The notes beneath the pieces were generated by a model. It was not told the origin of the DNA, did not search any database, and saw only the letters and a program-made list of their open reading frames with translations. This document shows positions 16,456 through 23,866 of a stretch of DNA of 64,000 nt, piece by piece. Source of the DNA: Terriglobia bacterium. GTDB lineage: Bacteria > Acidobacteriota > Terriglobia > Terriglobales > Acidobacteriaceae. The position numbers were made by a program, and so were the translations under genes. The number at the start of each line of letters is the position of its first letter. The first letter of the stretch is position 1. The stretch spans positions 1 through 64,000 of the forward strand of contig JAIQEU010000015.1 in assembly GCA_020073665.1 (NCBI GenBank). The letters run 5' to 3'.

Positions 16456-17917
16456 GACTCCGAGCCGGAGCCTGCGAGTTCTGGCGTTGCCCGGCCCGCG
16501 GATGGGCCTCTGGACCTCATTTGGTCTGGTGGTTCTGCTCTCGACGCTTCTCATCGTCGCCGCTCCCACCGGCGAAAAGCGCATTTCCATCTACTCCTCC
16601 GCAGCCAACTACACTCTGCCGGTCATAGAACGCAATGGACAGGACTATGTTGCCCTCTTCGAAGCTCTCGAGCCCCTGGGCACGGTCAGTACCAACGCCC
16701 AGGGCCCACGATGGAAGCTGCGCTATAACGATGTGGACAGTGAGTTCACCGCTGGGAAAAGGCGCTGCCGCATTCGCGGGCGCGACTGGGATCTGCCGGC
16801 GAATTTCCTGCTGGACAATGGCCGAGGGCTGGTCCCGCTGGCTTCTCTGAGCGTGCTGATGCCACGATTCCTGGGTGGGCCGGTAATGTTTCACGAGACT
16901 TCACGCCGCTTGTTCGTGGGGAATGTTGCGGTTCACTTCACGGCCCAGGTCAGCAAGGGCACGCCTCCCATGCTGGTCATGGACTTCACCTCGCCGGTGA
17001 ACCCACGAATCGCCACTGAACCCGGGAAACTGCTGATGGTGTTCAGTCACGAACCGCTGGTGCCGCCCGGCTCGCAGATACTCACCTTCGACAGCAAGAT
17101 CATTCCCTCGGCCAGCTACCAGGAGGACAACGGCACTGCCGAGATCACGGTAACCGCGAGTGTGCCGCTTTTCGCCAGCTTCAGCAATGATGGCCGCACT
17201 ATTACCATTGCCCCCGCTCCCTCGCCGACGACCCAAGCCTCTATCCAGCCTCCCGCGCAGCTGCCCCTAGGCACTCCAACCGTGAGCCCACCCGGCACGG
17301 GCACAACCGCCGGCCCCAACGGCTCTATCTCCTTCTTCGTGGTGGTAGACGCCAGCCACGGTGGCGATGAGCGCGGCGCGGCCTTGAGCGACCAATTGGC
17401 CGAAAAAGATGTCACCCTGGCTTTCGCACGCCGATTGCGGCAGGAACTACAAAACCGTGGACTTACGACCCTGGTAATTCGCGACGGTGACACCACGCTC
17501 AGCCCCGACCAGCGAGCGGGCATGGCGAATTCCGCCCATCCCCGAATCTACATTTGTGTGCACGCGGCTTCGCAGGGGCACGGCGTTCGTCTCTATTCCG
17601 CGCTGCTGCCCGCAGGTGGAGACAACCACGGACCGTTTCTTGACTGGCAAACCGCCCAGTCTTCCTTTCTGGCGACGAGCCAAGCCGCCGTCTTGAGCCT
17701 GGCGGCGGAGTTACAGAAGGGGCACGTTCCAGTCCGCACCCTGACAGCGCCTTTGCGTCCGTTGAACAACCTCACCACGGCAGCAGTTGCCGTGGAAATC
17801 GCTCCTCCCGCGGGCAGCGCCTCCGATCTGAATAACGCAGACTACCAGCAAGCCGCGGCCAGCGCGGTCGCCGCCGGGGTGCTGGCGGTGCGCGACAAAC
17901 TGGAGGCGGGCCGGTGA
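16442..17917 (+). CDS. Exported N-acetylmuramoyl-L-alanine amidase-like protein
   Basis: A protein of 491 residues. A membrane/signal segment (LWTSFGLVVLLSTLLIVAA) precedes a copper-amine-oxidase-N-like/AMIN-like beta region, a Pro/Thr-rich linker (about 265-295) and a C-terminal Amidase_3 domain. The zinc site can be traced: His in VVDASHGGDERGA, Glu in LAEKDVTLAF, His in YICVHAAS, and the catalytic Glu in AVAVEIAPP. The usual GHGG is SHGG here and the last part is shorter than in AmiC, so activity is likely but not certain. It would act on peptidoglycan in the periplasm. It overlaps both neighbours (DUF1015 and GerMN genes), so it sits in a tight operon. ATG 16502, directly before the membrane segment, is an alternative start. 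Confidence 0.82.
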   Translation: MRWSKTPSRSLRVLALPGPRMGLWTSFGLVVLLSTLLIVAAPTGEKRISIYSSAANYTLPVIERNGQDYVALFEALEPLGTVSTNAQGPRWKLRYNDVDSEFTAGKRRCRIRGRDWDLPANFLLDNGRGLVPLASLSVLMPRFLGGPVMFHETSRRLFVGNVAVHFTAQVSKGTPPMLVMDFTSPVNPRIATEPGKLLMVFSHEPLVPPGSQILTFDSKIIPSASYQEDNGTAEITVTASVPLFASFSNDGRTITIAPAPSPTTQASIQPPAQLPLGTPTVSPPGTGTTAGPNGSISFFVVVDASHGGDERGAALSDQLAEKDVTLAFARRLRQELQNRGLTTLVIRDGDTTLSPDQRAGMANSAHPRIYICVHAASQGHGVRLYSALLPAGGDNHGPFLDWQTAQSSFLATSQAAVLSLAAELQKGHVPVRTLTAPLRPLNNLTTAAVAVEIAPPAGSASDLNNADYQQAAASAVAAGVLAVRDKLEAGR

Positions 17918-18516
17918 TTCCTCGTCACTTGCTGATCGGAGTCGCAATCATGCTGGCAGTGGCGCTCGGTATGGGCGTATTTGCCTGGCGCATGCGCGGA
18001 CGTGCCACTCAAACCGAGCCCGCAGCAGCGTACACCCAGCCCGTGGCCCCGCCCGTGTCTGGACCGACCGAGCAGGTTACGTTGTACGTTGCCTATGACG
18101 ACCCGGGAATTCTTCGCGCCCAGCCAGCTCACATTCCACTGCCGGCAGGACGTCAGGAGCGCGCCCAGGAGTTGCTGCGCGCCTTGGTCGGCTTGTACGT
18201 GGACAAGTTGTCTTCGCCCCACCCACTGGCCCCCGGCGCCGAGATTCGCGATGTCTACCTGGTTGACCCGGGGCTAGCCGTGATTGATGCCAACGCAGCA
18301 TTCGCCGATGGCCACCGCTCCGGAATACTGATTGAAGAGCTGACGGTGGCCTCCCTGGTGCAAACTTTGTCGGTCAATATCCCGGGTATCACTCGGGTAA
18401 AGATTTTGGTAGACGGCAAGGCCCGCGATACCCTGGCCGGACACGCTGACCTGTCAGATTTCTACGATGTCTCGACGGTGAACCAGTTGGTGTTGCAGTT
18501 GCAGTCTTCGCAGTAG
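17914..18516 (+). CDS. GerMN-domain membrane protein
   Basis: A 200-residue protein: an N-terminal membrane anchor (HLLIGVAIMLAVALGMGVFAW), a short linker and a GerMN domain (VTLYVAYDDPGILRAQ, LLRALVG, VYLVDPGLAVIDANAAFADGH, LTVASLVQTLSVNIPGITRVKILVDGK). The domain is named from the Bacillus germination protein GerM but is common in non-sporulating bacteria beside cell-wall amidases, where it is thought to act as a periplasmic partner. Its GTG start overlaps the amidase stop by four bases, implying coupled translation. Confidence 0.88.
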   Translation: MIPRHLLIGVAIMLAVALGMGVFAWRMRGRATQTEPAAAYTQPVAPPVSGPTEQVTLYVAYDDPGILRAQPAHIPLPAGRQERAQELLRALVGLYVDKLSSPHPLAPGAEIRDVYLVDPGLAVIDANAAFADGHRSGILIEELTVASLVQTLSVNIPGITRVKILVDGKARDTLAGHADLSDFYDVSTVNQLVLQLQSSQ

Positions 18517-18520
18517 CGCC

Positions 18521-18534
18521 CAGCGTTCAGCACT
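18521..18534. repeat. Two heptanucleotide units (CAGCGTT, CAGCACT)
   Basis: Two seven-base units directly after the GerMN stop codon, of the same kind as the longer run at 12728-12752. Confidence 0.4.
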
Positions 18535-18608
18535 TCAATTGTCATCCCGAGCGCCGCTCGGGACCTGGGTTCCCCTTCGCGTTTCCCGCGTCTCTAGCGG
18601 TTTTCATT

Positions 18609-18614
18609 TAGAAT
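18609..18614 (+). promoter_or_regulatory. -10 box of rph, seven bases before the start codon
   Basis: TAGAAT lies seven bases before the ATG of rph, so the transcript should start at the start codon itself. The gap (CTCGACC) has no ribosome binding site. rph can thus be transcribed as a leaderless message in addition to any read-through from the amidase operon. Confidence 0.5.
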
Positions 18615-18621
18615 CTCGACC

Positions 18622-19359
18622 ATGTTCTATCGCTCGGATAATCGCCAGCCCGACCAGATGCGGCCGGTGAGCATTCTCCCCCACTACATCAACACTGCCG
18701 AGGGCTCTGTCCTCATCGAGGTGGGAAATACCCGCGTCATCTGCACCGCTTCAGTCGAAGAAACCGTGCCGCCATTCATGCGCAACAGCGGCAAGGGCTG
18801 GGTTTCAAGTGAATATGGCATGCTACCTCGGGCCACCCTGACGCGCACACCTCGCGAAGTGAACAAGGGCCGTCCGGGCGGGCGCACCCATGAGATCCAG
18901 CGGCTGATTGGCCGCTCGTTGCGCGCGGTAACCGATCTTACGCGCCTGGGTGAGCGCACCATCTGGATTGACTGCGACGTGATTCAAGCCGATGGCGGGA
19001 CCCGCACCGCGTCCATCACCGGCGCTTTCGTGGCCCTTGGGCTGGCGCTGGAGAAGTTAGTGGAAGCCGGCACATTGACCTCCGTCCCCTTGCGCGATTT
19101 CATGGCGGCGGTCAGCATCGGCATCGTGGATGGCGAGATCCTGCTGGACCTTTGCTACGAGGAAGACTCCCGCGCCGACGTGGACATGAATTTCGTCATG
19201 ACCGCCGGGCGCAAGTTGGTCGAAGTGCAAGCCACCGCGGAGCACCAGGTTTTCGACGAACCCCAATTGGGAAAGATGATTGCGCTGGCCAGCCAGGGCG
19301 TGCAGTCGCTGATCGCCAAGCAGCAGGCGATCCTGCGGACGCTGACTCTGTTGCAGTAG
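18622..19359 (+). CDS. rph: Ribonuclease PH
   Basis: A 245-residue protein that matches RNase PH from end to end: RPVSILPHYINTAEGSVLIEVGNTRVICTA split over two motifs, EYGMLPRATLTR, the phosphate-site Arg region GRSLRAVTDL, IWIDCDVIQADGGTRTASITG and VDMNFVMTAGRKLVEVQATAE. It removes nucleotides from tRNA 3' tails using phosphate. All catalytic residues appear present. It follows the amidase-GerMN pair on the same strand after a 105-base gap containing its own promoter. Confidence 0.97.
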   Translation: MFYRSDNRQPDQMRPVSILPHYINTAEGSVLIEVGNTRVICTASVEETVPPFMRNSGKGWVSSEYGMLPRATLTRTPREVNKGRPGGRTHEIQRLIGRSLRAVTDLTRLGERTIWIDCDVIQADGGTRTASITGAFVALGLALEKLVEAGTLTSVPLRDFMAAVSIGIVDGEILLDLCYEEDSRADVDMNFVMTAGRKLVEVQATAEHQVFDEPQLGKMIALASQGVQSLIAKQQAILRTLTLLQ

Positions 19360-19367
19360 GGAGCGCC

Positions 19368-19473
19368 AAACCAAAACCGCAGGGGACGCAGAGGTTTTCG
19401 GATCTCTTAAACCTAAACTTGAGGTTTTTACCATTCTCCTCTGCGTCTTCTGCGTCCCCTGCGGTTTTGGTTT
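19368..19473. repeat. Nested inverted repeat (25-bp perfect arms)
   Basis: A 25-base arm at 19368-19392 (beginning AAACCAAAACCGCAGGGG) is perfectly complementary to 19449-19473. Inside, AAACCT and AGGTTT form a second small hairpin, and the right arm holds an extra 9-base repeat (TCTGCGTCT then TCTGCGTCC). A related single arm lies at 37413-37440. This looks like a dispersed intergenic palindrome (REP- or MITE-like), here between rph and the aldolase gene; as RNA it would form a long stem and could act as a terminator. Confidence 0.75.
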
Positions 19474-19536
19474 CATCTCCTCAAACGTATTACAATTGCT
19501 CGTCATCCTAATAGCTCGCATTCATCGGAGGAATCT

Positions 19537-20544
19537 ATGAAGCTCACACCGGGAAAACTGGCTGGCCTGAAGAAAGTATCGAATGAGCGGGGCGTCATTG
19601 CCGCCGCCGCGATGGACCAGCGCGGCTCGCTGCAGAAATCGCTCGCCAAAGAAAAAGGCTCGGCGGTGGACGACCGCATGATGGAGGAGTTTAAGAGCCT
19701 GGTTGCTGAAGTCCTGACCCCGCACGCTAGCGCTATCCTGCTCGATCCCGAGTGGGGGCTGCCTGCCTCCAAGCGGCGCGCCAAGAATGCCGGCCTGCTG
19801 CTGGCTTACGAAAAGACCGGATACGACAAGACGGGCCCCGGCCGCCTGCCCGACCTGCTCGACAACTGGTCGGTCCGCCGTCTGAAAGAAGCCGGCGCCG
19901 ACTGCCTCAAGATCCTGCTCTACTACACGCCGTTCGATCCCAAGAATATTAACGACGTCAAGCACGCCTGGGTGGAACGAATCGGCGACGAATGCCGCGC
20001 CAACGATATCCCTTACTTCCTGGAGTTCGTCACTTACGAAGAAGGTGTGGACGAGAAGGGCTTTGACTTCGCCAAGAAGAAGCCCGAAGCCGTAATTGAA
20101 AGCATGCGGGAATTCAGCAAGGACCGTTACGGCGTGGACGTCCTGAAGGTCGAAGTACCGGTCAACATGAAGTTTGTCGAGGGCGCCAAGGCTTATACCG
20201 GACAGAAGGCCTACAGCAAGCAGGAAGCCATGGACCTGTTCCGCAAGGCGGCCAGCGTCGCCACCAAGCCCTTCATTTATCTCTCGGCGGGCGTCAGTAA
20301 CGCCGAGTTCACCGAGGCGCTCGAACTGGCTGCCGAAGCCAAAGTGAAGTTCAACGGCGTGCTGTGCGGCCGTGCGACTTGGAAAGACGGCATTCCGGTT
20401 TACGCCAAGCAGGGCGCCGAAGCTTTCCGCAAATGGCTGCAAACCGAGGGCGTGACCAATATCAACAACGTAAACCAACGCTTGAAGGCTGCTACTTCAT
20501 GGCATTCGATCTACGAGGTCGAACCGGCCATGGCCGGGGTGTAA
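19537..20544 (+). CDS. lacD: Tagatose-1,6-bisphosphate aldolase family (LacD-like class I aldolase)
   Basis: A 335-residue class I aldolase resembling LacD: AMDQRGSLQKSL near the start, LLDPEWGLP, ADCLKILLYYTPFD, FLEFVTYEEG, DVLKVEVPVN (a likely Schiff-base Lys region), IYLSAGVSNAEF and VLCGRATWKDGI. LacD cleaves tagatose 1,6-bisphosphate and often fructose 1,6-bisphosphate to triose phosphates. No galactose or tagatose genes are nearby, so it may serve general sugar metabolism. A strong ribosome binding site (CGGAGGAATCT) precedes the ATG, with a TACAAT box about 40 bases upstream, a conventional leader unlike several neighbours. Confidence 0.85.
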   Translation: MKLTPGKLAGLKKVSNERGVIAAAAMDQRGSLQKSLAKEKGSAVDDRMMEEFKSLVAEVLTPHASAILLDPEWGLPASKRRAKNAGLLLAYEKTGYDKTGPGRLPDLLDNWSVRRLKEAGADCLKILLYYTPFDPKNINDVKHAWVERIGDECRANDIPYFLEFVTYEEGVDEKGFDFAKKKPEAVIESMREFSKDRYGVDVLKVEVPVNMKFVEGAKAYTGQKAYSKQEAMDLFRKAASVATKPFIYLSAGVSNAEFTEALELAAEAKVKFNGVLCGRATWKDGIPVYAKQGAEAFRKWLQTEGVTNINNVNQRLKAATSWHSIYEVEPAMAGV

Positions 20545-20563
20545 GCCAAGCAGAGATCTCGAG

Positions 20564-20589
20564 AGCGTGCCCAGGATGATGGGCACGCT
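20564..20589. terminator. Hairpin between convergent aldolase and VWFA genes
   Basis: A perfect 9-bp stem (AGCGTGCCC with GGGCACGCT) and an eight-base loop in the 76-base convergent gap, followed by TTGTGCTTTG in the forward direction. It probably ends the aldolase transcript and may act in both directions; the T tract is poor. Confidence 0.6.
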
Positions 20590-20620
20590 TTGTGCTTTGA
20601 AGCGGTGCTTAGAAGGTTTC

Positions 20621-21634
20621 CTACTGGCTGCTGGCGTAGTACCCCGCCTTGGCATGCACATGGAGAAATCCCAGTTTGCTGGAAATCTTCAGCTTGATCT
20701 TGATTTTGTGCCACTTCCCATCCCGCTCAGACTGCTCCGGGCGGTAAGCCAGCACGTACTGGCGGCGAATCTCCAGACCAATTCTGCCGGCGACGGCTGG
20801 CATCTCGTTGGGATTGTCCAGGGTAAAGGCTTGCCCGCCGGTGGCCTCGGCAATGTTGGCCAACAGCTCCGGCCCCAGCATTTCCTCCTCCGTGGGCACA
20901 TAGCGGTCATAGGTTCCGACGGCGTAAACGGTCACGTCGGCCTCTTTGATCAGAGACTTGACCTCCCGCTCCGTGTAACGGCTGTGATTGTCACCCCCAT
21001 CCGAGATGATTAGCAGCGCCTTCCTCGAGTAGCGGGCCTCCTGCATTTTGCTGATGCCCATGTAGATGGCGTCGAGCAGGGCGGTGCGCCCCTTCACCAG
21101 CGGGAAGGCCAGATTGCTCAGAATGTCTTCCGGACGGGAAGTGAAATCGGCCACCACGCGCGGCGCGTCCGAAAACGTGATCATGAAGAATTCGTCCTGC
21201 GGATTGGCGTCGTTGCAGAACCGCATCACCGCCTCTCGCGCCCGGTCCATCTTCTGCTTCATGCTCCCGCTGATGTCCATAATGATTCCGAGGGAGACGG
21301 GCGTATCCTCGCTGGAGAAGTGCTTGATCTGCTGGGGCTTCTTCCCCTCAAAGACCTGGAAGTTGTCTTTTGCCAGCCCCACCACCAACCGGTTCCACGG
21401 ATCCGTGATGGTCACCGGAACCAGGACCAGGTCGACGTTCTTTCGGATTGGTTTACTGTAAGTGTCGAGAGAAGGATCCATGACAGCGGCGGTGGTCACG
21501 ATCGCGGGGCCTTCGCGCGGCGAAATGTGCGCATCGCTACTATTGTCTTGAGCCAACGCCGCAACGGCGCACGTCAAGAACCCGAGAAAGAAGAACAACC
21601 TACGGAAGGAAACCGCTCTGGAAGACGCCGGCAT
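20621..21634 (-). CDS. Secreted VWFA-related acidobacterial domain protein (third of three)
   Basis: A 337-residue protein with a signal peptide (RLFFFLGFLTCAVAALAQ), the same prodomain as the copy at 13825 (NVDLVLVPVTITDPWNRLV, DNFQVFEGKKPQQIKHFSSED) and a VWA domain with IIMDISGSM, GRTALLDA and ISDGGDNHSRY, a full metal-site set. It ends RRQYVLAYRPEQ...AKAGYYASSQ. Runs of identical residues show a recent duplication with the 13825 gene even though they are 6 kb apart. It is transcribed alone. Ligand unknown. Confidence 0.9.
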   Translation of the reverse strand: MPASSRAVSFRRLFFFLGFLTCAVAALAQDNSSDAHISPREGPAIVTTAAVMDPSLDTYSKPIRKNVDLVLVPVTITDPWNRLVVGLAKDNFQVFEGKKPQQIKHFSSEDTPVSLGIIMDISGSMKQKMDRAREAVMRFCNDANPQDEFFMITFSDAPRVVADFTSRPEDILSNLAFPLVKGRTALLDAIYMGISKMQEARYSRKALLIISDGGDNHSRYTEREVKSLIKEADVTVYAVGTYDRYVPTEEEMLGPELLANIAEATGGQAFTLDNPNEMPAVAGRIGLEIRRQYVLAYRPEQSERDGKWHKIKIKLKISSKLGFLHVHAKAGYYASSQ

Positions 21635-21934
21635 GGTCGCACCGCCCCAATGGCAATCGGCAAGGAGCCGGCTTTCCTAACAAGTCTGCTTCGTCGCCTG
21701 CTTGGTTTTAGGACGGGAGAGTGGACGAGGCAAGGGAACTTTAACGCAGAGCAAATCCAAAGTAACTTCGTCCGGTGGCGAGGCCTGTCGGCCGCGTCAC
21801 GACTTCGCCGGTATGTCTCCAAAGGCAGGGATCATTCGCCAGTTCCTGCCGTGCTGCTTGTAGAATCCTGGTGTCCCGGCCGGGCCGAGTCGGCTTAAGG
21901 GCCGTGCAAGATCGTCAACTGACGGGGAGATGCC
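21635..21934. other. Divergent intergenic region between VWFA and SDR genes
   Basis: Three hundred bases without a convincing gene; the open frames in it are short, overlapping and have no ribosome binding sites. It must hold the divergent promoters of the two flanking genes. A TAGAAT box at about 21859 could serve the SDR gene; no regulatory palindrome stands out. Confidence 0.4.
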
Positions 21935-22714
21935 ATGACCACCACCACCGCGCTCATCACCGGCGCCTCCGGCGGCATTGGATACGAACTGGCCAGACTG
22001 TTTGCCAAAGACCATCACAACCTGGTGCTGGTGGCCCGCAGCAGCGGCAAGCTCACCCAGTTTGCCAACGAACTGCAGCGCCAGTTTGGGGTCTCGGCGA
22101 AGGCTGTAGCCCTGGACCTGGGCGCATCACCGGCCCCGCAGTTTTTGTTTGACCAAGTGCAGCGGGAGGGAATCGCCATCGATTTCCTGGTCAACAATGC
22201 CGGTTACGGGAGGCATGGCGAATTCGCCGAGATTCCCCTCGAAGAATCGTTGGGCCAGATTCAACTCAACATCATCGCGCTGACTCAAATTACAAAACTG
22301 TTTCTTGGCCCAATGATGGAACGTCGCCGCGGTAGGATTCTGAACGTCGCCTCGACCGCCGCATTCCAGCCAGGGCCACTGATGGCGGTCTATTACGCCA
22401 CGAAGGCTTATGTGCTTTCGTTTTCCGAAGCGCTGGCCAATGAACTGAAGCCCAACGGAGTGACCGTGACCTGCCTGTGCCCCGGTCCCACTGAGACTGG
22501 ATTCCAGGAAAGGGCTGCCCTCGCGGGTTCACGCCTGGTGAAGTTCGGAATGATGAGCGCCAAAGCGGTCGCTAACGACGGGTATCGGGGCATGCTGGCG
22601 GGCAGGGCCGTGGTCGTTTCCGGGGTTCAGAACTGGCTGCTGGCCGAGTCGGTTCGCTTTGCGCCGCGACGATTGGTAACTGCGATTTCGCGAAAGGTTT
22701 CGGAAAAGACTTGA
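21935..22714 (+). CDS. Short-chain dehydrogenase/reductase
   Basis: A 259-residue classical SDR. It shows the cofactor loop TGASGGIGYELA, the structural NNAGYG, the catalytic Ser in NVASTAAFQPG and the YxxxK pair in YYATKAYVLSFSEAL, then CPGPTETGF. The basic residues after the first beta-alpha unit (ARSSGKL) favour NADPH. The group resembles the DltE/YqjQ-like reductases whose substrates are mostly unknown. Its stop lies only 14 bases from the convergent secreted-protein gene. A GGGGAG sits before the ATG. Confidence 0.93.
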   Translation: MTTTTALITGASGGIGYELARLFAKDHHNLVLVARSSGKLTQFANELQRQFGVSAKAVALDLGASPAPQFLFDQVQREGIAIDFLVNNAGYGRHGEFAEIPLEESLGQIQLNIIALTQITKLFLGPMMERRRGRILNVASTAAFQPGPLMAVYYATKAYVLSFSEALANELKPNGVTVTCLCPGPTETGFQERAALAGSRLVKFGMMSAKAVANDGYRGMLAGRAVVVSGVQNWLLAESVRFAPRRLVTAISRKVSEKT

Positions 22715-22728
22715 GCCCTGGTCAATAC

Positions 22729-23655
22729 CTATTTCACCTGGAAGTTTCGGGGGTCTAGGGTAACGTTTTCAAGAATCCTGGTCGCTGTCGTGTCCCAATC
22801 CAGGATCGTTGATCTCCCACTCTGCAGCTCCTGAGTGAAGTGAATGACGTAGTGATTGGGCAGGGTGATGCCATCGACAGTCTTGAAATCGCTGAATCTT
22901 TCCTCAACCCGGTATCTGGTTTCCTGCTGCCCGCTGGCTTGTGAGGCGTCGGCACCCGCAGGTGCTTGTATTCCGGCCGTGCCCCCCATTTCAGGAACCG
23001 AGAGCGAGTTAGCCTGTCCGCCCTGAACCAGTTGAGGCTGGATCCTCAAGGTGTAGACCGTCAGCACGTGGTGAAAACTTTCCGGATCGAAGTAGAGATG
23101 GATTTCTACATCTGCACTTTTCTTGGGTTTATAGCGGACGTCGTAAAGCGTCTTGCCATCGATGGTCTTCGTTCCCTCGTAGCTGAGCTTGGGCTTGCGT
23201 CCGTCCAAGTCGAGCAGGGGCCAAGCGGTGGTTAATACGCCACCCAGTAGGCCTTCGCGCAGCAGTACGTCCTGCAGATAGACAAACTGCCCAAAGTTAG
23301 AACGGTTCTGAGCGTCAGTGCTGGTGGCAATCTGTACTTTGCTTCCGTCGCAAATGAATCTTTCCCCGTGATAATTGCCGCTGGGGAACTTCATGTTGAG
23401 TTGGAGTTTGCGGTCGTCAGAAACGATAACCGCCTTACCATCGGTTGTGCCTGCCCCACCCGTCAAGACCTTGAACTGCGTCGTACCCTCGACCACGCGT
23501 GACTTGGTAGCCGTTCTGGTCGGAGCCTTTGCGATGGAGTCAAGGTGACCAGCAATGATGTCGTCCAGCTTCACCTCGGTAGCGGCCATGCCAATTGCAG
23601 GACAAAGGGCAACGACCACCACGACGGACAGGGCAAAACTCAGCATTCGCGACAT
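22729..23655 (-). CDS. Secreted protein of unknown function (paralogue A)
   Basis: A 308-residue exported protein with a signal peptide (LSFALSVVVVVALCPAIGMA). The mature protein has an outer-membrane-lipoprotein-carrier-like beta pattern: VEGTTQFKVLTGGAG, KFPSGNYHGERFICDGSK, LYFDPESFHHVLTVY, YRVEERFSDFKTVDGITLPNHY, ending NVTLDPRNFQVK. It is a clear paralogue of the gene at 26602 (shared TxSRVVEGT, GKxV.VS, KYHGExF, ERFSDFK, TLDPRNF). The layout recalls LolA/LolB-fold proteins that hold a lipid, but no lipid-binding residues can be named. GAGGTGAAAG precedes the start. Confidence 0.82.
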   Translation of the reverse strand: MSRMLSFALSVVVVVALCPAIGMAATEVKLDDIIAGHLDSIAKAPTRTATKSRVVEGTTQFKVLTGGAGTTDGKAVIVSDDRKLQLNMKFPSGNYHGERFICDGSKVQIATSTDAQNRSNFGQFVYLQDVLLREGLLGGVLTTAWPLLDLDGRKPKLSYEGTKTIDGKTLYDVRYKPKKSADVEIHLYFDPESFHHVLTVYTLRIQPQLVQGGQANSLSVPEMGGTAGIQAPAGADASQASGQQETRYRVEERFSDFKTVDGITLPNHYVIHFTQELQSGRSTILDWDTTATRILENVTLDPRNFQVK

Positions 23656-23866
23656 GGCACTTTCACCTCAACAAAGAAGCCTACTCCCGTAACAGCCTGC
23701 AGTACAACTGTGGCCAGTGTTGTTAGGGACTGCACATGAAGATCTGGTTTAACTGAGGTCGCAACCGGGAACGGCTTCCTTTGTTCAGATTCTGCCCGAC
23801 GACCGCGGAGGCGTTGCCGAATGCGTCTCTACAGCACGCGGAAGGATTGCGGTAGCTGAGGTCCGT

